The notes beneath the pieces were generated by a model that worked only from the letters and a program-made list of their open reading frames with translations, ran no database searches and was not told the origin of the DNA. This document shows, in pieces, positions 1 through 9,115 of a stretch of 42,737 nucleotides of DNA. The DNA is taken from assembly GCA_958430865.1 (NCBI GenBank), contig CAUDNR010000047.1, positions 15,641 through 58,377 of the forward strand, given 5' to 3'. The position numbers were made by a program, and so were the translations under genes. Every line of letters starts with the position of its first letter. Position 1 is the stretch's first letter. Source of the DNA: Entrophospora sp. SA101 (lineage: Eukaryota; Glomeromycota; Glomeromycetes; Entrophosporales; Entrophosporaceae).

Positions 1-121
1 AACAAACTAATTTTATACAAGTTTAACAATATAACAAGAGTTTACAAACTTTTTTATTGGTTATTTCATTTAATAACCTTATTATTTAATACTAACCATT
101 TTCAATGAAAAAGTGTCAGCT
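1..121. other. A+T-rich left flank
   Basis: This short A+T-rich stretch precedes the target-site duplication of the hAT-like element. I see no gene in it. It has no counterpart beyond the outer end of the right inverted arm, so it lies outside the inverted duplication. Confidence 0.6.
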
Positions 122-129
122 ACATTTTG

Positions 130-2498
130 TAGAGGTTGGAATTGTCCAAAAAATCCTTAGTCGACTACTAGTTGGTCAAAATTTCTTTTAGTCAACTAAT
201 TAGTCAACTATTTAGTTGATTATTTAGTTGACTAAATTTTTTTAATACTAGTGTGTAACCATTTGCTTCGCAAACATTACCGCTGATTTATTTTTTTTTA
301 TTTTTTAAAAAAATTTCACCTTGTTGATCATCTCAAATTAATGACACTATTTTTAGTGTCACAACACTATAAACTCACATGACCCAAACGGTTAACAATA
401 ACATTCCTTCTGCAATAGCTAAACTCACTAGGATAACTATTAAAGAAAATGAACAATTATGTAAAATATACTGTATGTTTGCTATTTTAATTTAACATAT
501 GTTTTTTTATTATAATCAGCACAACAAATTATAATTAATAAATTTTTATTGAATGGTAAATAAAGAAAACCTTGGCATTTAATCAACTCCCCAAGTAATA
601 ATCATATGAAACCTAGGGTCTTCTGAAGCAATAATTCATGACATGGAGCATAATAATAATTCGTGATTCAAAACATAATTTGTGACACAAGACATATAGT
701 TTGTGATGCGAAGGATAGTTTGTTAGTTCTTATTATAATAATAAAGGAAGACCATAATTGTAATCAGCAAGAATTATGTATTTTATCCTATAGTAATAAT
801 CATCAAGTATAATTAGTATAATTTGATGAAAAATTATGTAAAATTTTTATTAGAAGAATGTTATAAATTATTATTGTTACCTAAATCTATTTAAACATAA
901 CGTTCAACTTATTGCATTGCATATTGTCTCATTTCCTCTATCATCTACAATTTTTATTTCCTTCTACATCTCCTCCACCTTCTGATCATGTACATATACA
1001 ATATGTAAGAAAATAGTTTTATTATTCTCATAAATAATATTTAATGGCTTATTCTTCTGACCACAAACATTCATTTAAAATTTCTTTGCTATTTCTTTAA
1101 AAACACATATATATCACCTATCAACGCTTGTTAAATATTTGAACAAATATAGCTTCATGATAAACTAGAATAAATTTCATCCATCCTCTTCATCCTTTTC
1201 TATTTTTTGTGATAGTAACACTCCAAAAACCAGATATAATTTCATAATGTTGACACAGATTGCATTTATAATTTGCTTCTAATTTAAAAATAAAAAATAA
1301 AACTATTAGATTAAGAAGCTAGAAGTTGTCAGTTATGTTTAAAATACTTAGACTGAATTTGGTTCATTTTTATAAATATGTATGTATGTATGTATGTATA
1401 TATATATATATTTATAGATCAGTTATTTGACTATTTCTATAGTATTTTTGTTCTACTGTATATAGTGGGACAATTTGGTGGACTTTTTTATATTACGAAA
1501 TTTACCCTGGGACGATTTGGTAGACAATGTAAAGAGCATATAGAAAAAATAAAAAAAGTTTTTTTTTCAAGGAAAATTGGTTTTTATGAAATACAAGGTA
1601 TTGTTAAGGATATCATCTGTAAAAAAAAATTATTACTAAAAAAAATGATATATTTACTATATCAGTGTATAAAATTTGCCGATCAATTTTTGTGCATGTT
1701 GTACAAACTTTTTGAGGAATTGTGCAAAAGTTTTTTAAAAATTGTGCATGTATGGACAAAAAATTGTAAGTATTTTAGTTTTTTTGATTTTTTTTGTGCA
1801 TTATACATAGAAAAATGCAATGATGCATTGAATTTGTGCACTATATTTAAAATTTTTGTTGAGAGTCTGCACAAAAATATTTATCTTATTGTGCACAGTT
1901 TAAGTGGGTTGTGCACATGTATTTTATACACTGTACTATATGGTGAATTTAATCTACTTTTTGCATCGTACTATGTTAAAAAAAATGGATCAGCACTAAT
2001 GAATGGTCACACACTAGTCACAGGAATAACATCTTATTTAATTAGAATATTCATTCTGTTTCATTATTATTAATGTTTTTTTTTAATTTGCAGGATTACA
2101 AATTCATCTCCATTTGAATCTTTAATTTTCTCGAAATACTTCCATACAAAGCTATATGTTATAATTCATTTTTTTAAAGGTCTGGAACCACTGCTTGAGC
2201 TTGAAGCCAACGAATTGTTGGAATGATTTGACCTTGTATCAATGTTTATTATTTCACATGGATAATTATCGCCAACACAAGCACCAACACCACCATTATC
2301 ATCTTCTTCATAATATTGATACTCCACATATTTATTTTTATTACTTTCCATTAAATTTTTTTGTACCACAAAAAATGGTTTCATTTATAATTGGCCAGAC
2401 AATAATTATAATTAGTATTAGTTGACTATTAGTTGTTTAAAAAAAAAAGTTATTTAGTTGACTAAAATAGTCAACTAATTAGTCAATTCCAACCTCTA
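130..2498 (+). mobile_element. hAT-like DNA transposon, non-autonomous (left copy)
   Basis: The ends are TAGAGGTTGGAATTGTCC (130-147) and its near-complement (2481-2498). They are flanked by a perfect 8-bp duplication, ACATTTTG at 122-129 and 2499-2506. An 8-bp duplication and a YAGRG-type end are typical of the hAT superfamily. Subterminal direct and inverted copies of TAGTTGAC/GTCAACTA occur at about 160-235 and 2410-2485. A minus-strand frame beginning at 2384 matches the intact frame of the right copy but stops early at 2166, because a CGA codon is read here as TGA. A second element is nested at 275-2001; without it the body is about 640 bp, far too short for a full transposase. Confidence 0.85.
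275..2001 (+). mobile_element. TIR element nested in the hAT copy
   Basis: This 1.73-kb segment is present in the left hAT copy and absent from the right one. Its ends are imperfect inverted repeats of about 25 bp (CATTACCGCTGATTTATTTT at 275 against the complement of the bases ending at 2001, CATTAGTGCTGATCCATTTT). The empty site can be read in the right copy as GCTTCGCAAAATGGTC. The target duplication is at most one or two A residues and cannot be fixed in the A-run. No convincing transposase frame is visible. The right end carries a cluster of TGTGCA motifs (about 1689-1917), and TATG and TA repeats occur at about 1377-1413. Confidence 0.7.
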
Positions 2499-2652
2499 AC
2501 ATTTTGAGGATCACGCATATTACATTTCATATGACCCTGGGTTAAAAAATTGAATTCACAAATCAAAGCCTATTTGCTAATAAACTATTTTGATAGTTTC
2601 CATGTTGTGATTAATGATAATAATGACACACACTGACAAACCAGATATTTGG

Positions 2653-2712
2653 ATTTATTCCACCCTTTTGGACTTATTCCGCCATTTTGGAAATATCCCA
2701 CCATTTTGGAAA
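2653..2712 (+). repeat. Short tandem repeat, about 20-bp unit (left arm)
   Basis: Three imperfect copies of a unit resembling TATTCCACCATTTTGGAAAT follow one another. The same array occurs reversed at 35375-35434 in the other arm. The unit is partly palindromic (CCA...TTTGG). Confidence 0.6.
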
Positions 2713-2938
2713 TGAATGCTAAAAATCTGAAATATTTTGGAACTAAAAATTGGATTTTGCCCACAGCATTAATTGGTCATTCACCAATATCTGCCAAATA
2801 TTCATTGATTTATAATAATTATTTATTTGTCAGGAAAAATATTTTCAATACATTGCACTTTTTTTTTTAAGAAATACAAATAATAATGATTCAATTTTAT
2901 TGGTTCAGCTGTCATTGTGTTTCCAGCTTCACTAAATA

Positions 2939-3105
2939 CAGTCAAACCTTGACACAGTGGATGAATGAAGATTTATTTAAAACCCATTGTGGCAAGATTA
3001 ATTTTTATGTTTCTATATTTTAATGTGAATATGAAGCAAAAATTTTAAAAATCCATTATGACAAGAATTCAATTATAGTCAGTCTGCTGTGACAAGGTTT
3101 GGCTG
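2939..3105 (+). mobile_element. pogo/Tigger-like MITE (left arm)
   Basis: This 167-bp element begins CAGTCAAACCTTGACACAG and ends with the near-complement CTGTGACAAGGTTTGGCTG. It is flanked by TA on both sides (2937-2938 and 3106-3107). A CAGT start with a TA duplication is characteristic of pogo-type Tc1/mariner elements. It is too short to code. The other arm holds the same element at 34982-35148. Confidence 0.8.
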
Positions 3106-3298
3106 TAGACATTCGTTTGGAGTAGAAGTTACTGCAATGCATAAATATTCTTTAGATAATAATGACACAGTTGGTATTCATATTACTTGATATATTATTG
3201 TAATAGAAGAATGTTGGTGATAGTGTAATAGTGGATAAAATAGTATTTAATGTATTAGTATTCTTTGGATAAAATTTTTATTTTTTATATTTCTGTAC

Positions 3299-3420
3299 CA
3301 CTGATTATTCACCAATTATCCAATGAAAATTTTCAACACCCAATTAATTAATCAATGAAAATTTTTCAGCACTTGATTAACCAGATAATCAGTGAATAAT
3401 TGGTGAGTATCATTCAGTGG
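3299..3420 (+). mobile_element. Small palindromic TIR element (left arm)
   Basis: CCACTGATTATTCACCAATT at 3299 is mirrored by the complement of the bases ending at 3420 (CCACTGAATGATACTCACCA...), so the 122-bp segment can fold on itself. Two copies of an AATGAAAATTTT motif lie inside. No clear target duplication is visible. The reversed copy is at 34667-34788. Confidence 0.55.
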
Positions 3421-3837
3421 ATACAACCACTAGTGTGCAACTTTCCAGGTTTATTATTGATTTCCTGTGTATATGTAAAAATTACTATTTTATAGTATTA
3501 ATTACAACAAAACCTTTTAAAAATCAAATGACTGACATTAAGAAAAAATCAAATTAATCATCTTGCAAATTGTTAAAAATTGAATTAATGTCACCATTAA
3601 GAAAATGCCTAAAAATAAGATTTACTAAAATAAACCTGCAAATCCTTCTGTCCATTAATGATATATATTTATTATTTATTAATTCAGAAACATTATATTA
3701 ATATTAAGCAAGCTATACATTTAAACAGTATATATGAATTGATTTTGAACTGCTAATTCAGATATCTTTTTTATGAATAATTTTACAGATATAATAAATA
3801 TTAATGTTCTATTTTATCACAAAATTTGGAGAATATA

Positions 3838-4044
3838 GACATTCAGTACTGTATATACACACTTTTGCATTACTGTACTGTATGGTCTACAAAATTGAAA
3901 AAATCATTCAGTACACAACACCCTCCACCAATCAAATTTTGAATACACATTAATTCTGTACTTGTACTATTAAAAATTAATACAGAAATACCAATTTGCA
4001 TATCATACAGTACAGGAATGCAAAAGTGTACAGTACTGAATGTC
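3838..4044 (+). mobile_element. Tc1/mariner-like MITE with long TIRs (left arm)
   Basis: The 207-bp element has roughly 40-bp inverted ends. GACATTCAGTACTGTATATA at 3838 matches the complement of the bases ending at 4044, apart from a few substitutions and a 5-6 base indel. TA flanks both sides (3836-3837 and 4045-4046). Degraded pieces of the same end (CATACAGTGCAAAAGCATAC) continue to about 4090, which suggests a second damaged end. It has no coding capacity. Confidence 0.75.
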
Positions 4045-4611
4045 TACCAACTGTTGCAGATCATACAGTGCAAAAGCATACAGTACTGACTGCAAAATTT
4101 GCAGATATTTTTTTGTGGATAACTACACATTTATATAGCTAATGACTATGTAAATTCATCCTATGTTATGAAGTTTTATATTTTGCTATTAATCTGTTGG
4201 AAGATAATATAACATCAATGTGTTGATATGTTATATGGATTCAACAATGCTTGCATTCATTATATGTAACATGAGATAAAATAATTAAAAGAAAACTCAA
4301 AAAGAAAATGTCCAATCAATCTTTCAAAATATTTAACATTTATCTGCTCAAAGGCAAAAATTACAAATGGTGAAAAATCTGTTGTTTCAAATATAAAATA
4401 AAAAATGAAAGGACAAATCAATTAATTAATGAATATAATGAATAAATTAATAGTAGTGAATTATACAATGGATGATTAATTTAATCTCCATCAAGCTCAT
4501 CAATCCCTAATTAATTAAATGGGAATAAAATGTTGTTAGTAATAATTAATGGATAATAAATTCCAATTAATTAATAATGAAATTTGATTCACCTTTCTTA
4601 AAATCAACACT

Positions 4612-6097
4612 TCAAAAAAAAAAAGTGTTAAGATCAATATTGTTTAATGAACTATCATTACTTGTAGAAACTTTGAAGCTTTTGGATTTAGCAATTTCCT
4701 CATCCAATATTCTACTTTTATGATATGCTAATGGATGTGAATTATTATCACAATTGGTAACATAAATTGTAATATCATTTTTAGGGATATCCTCTAGTTT
4801 TTCTTTAGCAAATTCAAAAAGCTCATTAATAGTTGGTCTGTTGGATGGATTTACATCCCAACACCTCTGCATCATTTGTACATAGTCTCCAGGCATTTCA
4901 GGTAATATTGGTGGTCGTAAACCTTCTGCACATATATCAAAGATTAAGCGATGATTGTGAGCTCTATCATCAAATGGTGGATGACCTGCAAATATTTCCC
5001 ACATTAACATCCCAACACTGTAGATATCAGTTTCTTTGGTGTTCTTCATGTTATTGCCTCTAAGTAGCTCAGGTGCAACATATGACACAATTCCATAGAC
5101 TTTATCTGATGATTTTTCATCAACTGGTCCACATAATCCTAAATCAGTAATGTGACAATTTCCACCACTCATTAATAAATTACCACTATGTAAATCACAA
5201 TGGATTAAATCCTTTTCATGTATGTGATATAATGAATCACATAAATATTTAAACATTGTAATTCTATCTTTTAATGTTAAATTTAAATGATTTTTTTGTA
5301 AATAACCCCTTAAATTTCCATCAGATAAATAAGTTAAAACAATTGCATAATTTCCATTATCTGGAAATTTAGTTATACCATAGCAAGGAACAATTAAATT
5401 TGATTTAATTCTAGAATAATTAATTGCCTAAAATTGAATATAAAATCATTTAGTGTTATATAATACAGTATTGTTTTAAATGACAACTACAAACCTCATC
5501 AAAAAAGCCTTTTCCTGGATCGCATGAATCATTTAAACTTTTTAATACTACTTCTTGTTCTCCAAAATAACTGAATTTCTTTTTATCTTCATCATAATCA
5601 GTTATTCTTCCTCTTGTCCATATAGCTGTATAAATTGAACTAAACCCACCTTCTGTCAATTTTGTTATATCATCAAATTGCTCAAAAGGTATCCATTCTA
5701 AAATATAAGTTGGCAAAGAAGAATTCATTTGACATCTTTGGATAAAATGGTCAATAATGTTATTGCCAGATGTCCAAGTAGTGAAAAGTTTCTGTAATTG
5801 TAAACTAATGCAGTTTTCACAGAATTTATCAGAGTATCTTGTTGACTTGCACTTGTTACAATCTTTTGATTTTCCCTTTTTATGTATTGCATTGTTTAAT
5901 TCAATATCATAAACAAACTTTTCTTTACAATAATTTTTTTCAGCTTTAGAAAGTTCTTCCTTTTCTTTGACTAATGAAAAAAAATAATCTTTTCTATTTT
6001 CTCTATCAGAATTAATCAGAGCACTATTATACATTTCACTATTAATTTTAAATACAACTTCCCACCTTTCTGGTAATAACAACTTATTAAATGACAT
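4612..6097 (-). CDS. Protein kinase, two exons (left-arm copy)
   Basis: The two exons are 6097-5495 and 5427-4612, separated by a 67-bp GT-AG intron (5494-5428), giving a 472-residue kinase identical to the right-arm copy. The start is ATG at 6097 (MSFNKLLLPERW). An in-frame upstream ATG at 6169 would add a hydrophobic 24-residue leader and seems less likely. Motifs: Cys pairs at residues 80/83 and 93/96 (CNKC...CENC), a glycine loop EGGFSSIY at 149-156, VVLK with Lys186, HCDLHSGN with Asp279 and Asn284, DLG at 296-298 in place of DFG, APE at 319-321, and Arg398 near the end of the domain. This fits the TKL/RLK-like kinases greatly expanded in Rhizophagus, probably soluble and signalling. The substrate is unknown. 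Transcription runs outward, away from the spacer. Confidence 0.9.
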
Positions 6098-7447
6098 TAT
6101 GTAAAAAATTTTTAACAGATTTAAAAAATGAAAAATAATAAATACTGTAGGAAAGTAATTAATATTCATTTTTCCGCAAAAAAAAATCCGCAAAATCGCC
6201 AATCAATTTCTAAATAAGGATAACACGCACCCAACCCACCAATCAAAATCAAGTTTGGTATATAAAAAGGCTTTATTTGTATGATACACATCATCATTTA
6301 AAATCTAGACCTTCCCAGAAATGACGAATTATTACTACATGTATATCAGAAAATACTACAAAATTTTACGAAAATTAATTGTAACTAGTTGCAACTAATT
6401 GCGTCATAGAAAAATTGGATCGGGTTGCGGTTAATTACATTTCCCGTATTAATATTAATATTTAATATGGTATATAGTTAAATTAATTTTTGTTGTACGC
6501 ATAAATTAATTGCATAATTTTTAGCCAAAATATATAAAATAAAAATTTATTATTATGAATGATATATGTGAAGTATGAATATAAAAAAACTGCTCTACAA
6601 ATAATAACGTTTTCCATTCATTTTATTAATTAGACCCTTCTTCAATCTATTTTCTTTTGTTTCAACTTTAAGATCAAAGAGAAAATTACAACCTTCGTAG
6701 AGATTAAATTATTAAAGTTAGTTTATTTACTTTTTTTTATTATAAGAAAAGCATATATACACCTTGCTCTTTCACTAAAGAAAATAGAGAAAGTGATACA
6801 CACCTATTGGTAAAATGCCATAATATTTAAAGGTATTAAGACCACATTTATGAAAATGCGTAAAAAGGTACAAATCGCATACAGAGCGTATAGCGTTAAT
6901 TCTTCCAGGACTTTCTCGTTATATTAATATGGATCTTTACGTTGGCCTTTATTTGACTGTGGATTTTTTATTGATGAAACCTTATTCATTATTATTTTTG
7001 AACATTTATTTATTACATGGGATTCTTATTAATAGTTTCCTACTTGCTAGAGTTGTTCACTCTCTTTATAATGGACCTTTCGCCTATATGTGATTTTTTC
7101 TACTTTGATTCGTTATAGAGAGTGTTTACTAAGATTATAGAGAGAAAAATTAATTATAAAAAAATGAATCGAGGACAAAAGTGAAGTTTGTTATAGAGGG
7201 ATTTTACTTAGTATTCGTTATAGAAAGAATGAACTGTAAAAAGAAAGAATTTAACAACAACAGCAACAACAACAACAACAACAACAACAATAATAATAAT
7301 AGTCGCATAACAATTCTTTCAGATCGTTATCATAGATCCTTGTTTTTTTTTTTTTTTTGAAAATAATGATTTACAAAAGTTACGCGAAAATTAGAAAAAT
7401 CAACACGGAAATAGTCTGATTATTATTATAATATTATCCAGCTATTA
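6098..7447. other. Upstream region of left kinase, non-coding
   Basis: No gene is visible. The stretch holds the kinase upstream region, a small hairpin built from ACTCTCTTTATAATGG and CGTTATAGAGAGTG at about 7058-7132, and a CAA/CAG/AAT run at 7253-7301 followed by a T-run. The CTCTATAACGAA motif recurs near 7185 and 7220, as in ends of pogo-type elements. The right arm holds the same sequence at 30640-31989. Confidence 0.6.
7253..7301 (+). repeat. CAA/CAG/AAT microsatellite (left arm)
   Basis: About ten CAA units with one CAG are followed by four AAT units. The reversed copy is at 30786-30834. It is not inside a supported gene, although it reads as poly-Asn in a spurious frame. Confidence 0.8.
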
Positions 7448-8264
7448 CATTCAAACCTCGATAAACCGAACTTTTGGGAAATCACAAAAATAGGATCGGC
7501 TTATCAAAACTCGGTTTATGATACAAAATAAATTCGTTATAAAATATAAATTTTACAAATTATTCTAAAAAAAATTATTTATCTAAAGATTGTTGCGCTG
7601 AACTATTAATCTTACGACTTGATAATTCTTTTCTAGAGTACGAATGCACTTTAATTCATCTTCGCATACATCGAAATTACTTAGAGGGTATACTAAAAAA
7701 TTTAATAAATTCCATTATGGTATCTGTAATAGAAATTTTTGGAATAAAGATTTCCTCCTGTTACTCATCTATTTCTGTTGGTTGAATTAATGCAATAATA
7801 TACTCATCTTCCGTTACTAATTCACCTGCGACTATGTTATTCTCAATATTTAAATACTCGTCCGCTAAAATAAATCATCAAATGGGAGTTAGTTAATTAA
7901 ATCTGGAACTTCTCGATTTTCTCGCACAGTATCAACTTCAACTTCAATTTCAACATTATCAACTTCAATATTATTGAAAATTCTAATTTTCGTGCTTTTT
8001 TATTGACATTATTTTAAGCCGGATTTTATCATTATAAGACGAATTTTAAAACCAGTTTATGATCATATTCGGCTTAGAAAGTTACATTTTTATTATTTTG
8101 TACAAACCATTAAGTTCGGGTTTATCAAGTAAAGTAGAAATTATAATAAAATTCGGCTTAACGAAATAATTTTTATTAAATATGATTTCGATTAACCAAT
8201 TTTGCATCGTTATAAAGCGAAAATTGGTTTATAGTACGTAGTTCGGTTTATTAAGGGTTGACTG
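7448..8264 (-). mobile_element. Decayed pogo/Tigger element with transposase tail
   Basis: The ends match imperfectly: CATTCAAACCTCGATAAACC at 7448, and the complement of the bases ending at 8264 reads CAGTCAACCCTTAATAAACC. TA precedes the left end; the right flank has decayed. On the minus strand, about 7867-7590 encodes a broken acidic tail (ADEYLNIENNIVAGELVTED, then EYIIALIQPTEIDE and a stop; DELKCIRTLEKNYQ in another frame). This resembles the C-terminus of pogo/CENP-B-type transposases of Rhizophagus. TTCGGCTTA/CGGTTTAT motifs recur inside. The match with the right inverted arm breaks off at 7870, in the middle of this element. Confidence 0.7.
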
Positions 8265-9115
8265 TGGTAAACTTTAGAGAGCTTTACCCCTTTAAGCATG
8301 TAACATTTTTTCCCCTTTACCCATTTTTTAGCACACGTCAAAAAATCGTGTAACTTCATTGAAAAAATTATCCGATATATTTTTATCTAAAGAATTAAGA
8401 AAATCATACTAATATAGTTGTTGGTGTTCCTTAATAAATCTACACCTTAAAATAAAACATTATTTGAAAATAAATGATTTAGTATTAGTAACAAGTTTAC
8501 AAATGAGGGAGCAAAGTGAGCCATCGAGATTTTCATTTACGTTTCCGAATTCGCAGAAAAACATTATTTTTTTTTTAGTTAATAATATGTTACACAAATT
8601 TTCAAATTTCAAAAAAAAAAAATTTATATACGCGTGCATAAAAATGAGAAAAAATTAATTTTAACTATTAGTCATCAATCCTTTTCCACACGTAATTTCT
8701 TTTATCGCCATGCTTTAGAGTTGCTTGATATTCCACAACATCACCTTCTTGTTTTAAAATACCTACAAGCAATATTACTTTTTTTACTTCCTCTTTATAA
8801 ATCATTTATTTTTCATGAGTTTGAGATTTAACAGTATTTAAATCATTCAAAGACGATGGATTTGATGATGGTGTTTTCAGGTTTAGAGCAGGACTACTAC
8901 ACACAAATATAATGATAATAATCATGATTGTCTTATTAATTTCTGATTGCATAATTTTTTGATAAGTGAAAAATGAAAAACAATTTATTTGTTTATTTAT
9001 TCATTTATTTATTTTATTTATTTATTTATTTATTTATTCATTTATTTATTACATTGATAATTAATTTTCTAATGATTTTTTTTACATACTTTTTTTTACA
9101 AGGTATTTTTTTTTA
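8265..9115 (-). other. Helitron 3' region and flank
   Basis: Homology with the second Helitron copy (21814 onward) starts abruptly at 8489 with TAACAAGTTTACAAATGAGG and runs into the helicase gene, so 8489 probably marks the 3' side of the element on the minus strand. No perfect CTRR terminus with hairpin is apparent at that point. A minus-strand stretch at about 8660-8770 has a codon-like frame (KQEGDVVEYQATLKHGDKRN) broken on both sides, possibly captured coding DNA. A TTTA microsatellite fills about 8983-9050. Confidence 0.55.
8983..9050 (+). repeat. TTTA tetranucleotide microsatellite
   Basis: TTTA/TTCA units repeat for about 68 bp just downstream of the Helitron helicase stop. The decayed copy at 22140-22155 has only a few units. 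Confidence 0.8.

Larger units (their letters stand above)
2507..4611. other. Non-coding part of left arm, downstream of kinase
   Basis: Between the hAT-like element and the kinase stop codon I see only A+T-rich DNA with three small TIR elements and one short tandem repeat, listed separately. The short open frames here are not conserved and resemble nothing. The same DNA lies reversed at 33476-35588. Confidence 0.7.
130..7870 (+). repeat. Left arm of long inverted repeat
   Basis: Read in reverse complement, this arm matches 30216-36196; paired coordinates sum to 38087. Every frame I compared in the kinase gene and its flank (4612-6202, 2195-2425, 2649-2870, 4833-5063) is identical in both arms. 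The one core difference found is a T-run of 16 bases near 7343 against 17 in the other arm, after which the sum is 38086. The left arm is about 1.75 kb longer because an extra element sits at 275-2001. Identity ends at 7870, inside a decayed pogo element. The outer end is a hAT-like element whose last few hundred bases differ between arms. Confidence 0.95.

Noticed and set aside
1378..2073. 231-codon plus-strand frame
   Set aside because: It starts in a TATG/TA microsatellite, is dominated by A+T-rich codons, crosses the right boundary of the nested element into the hAT copy, and has no recognisable motif.
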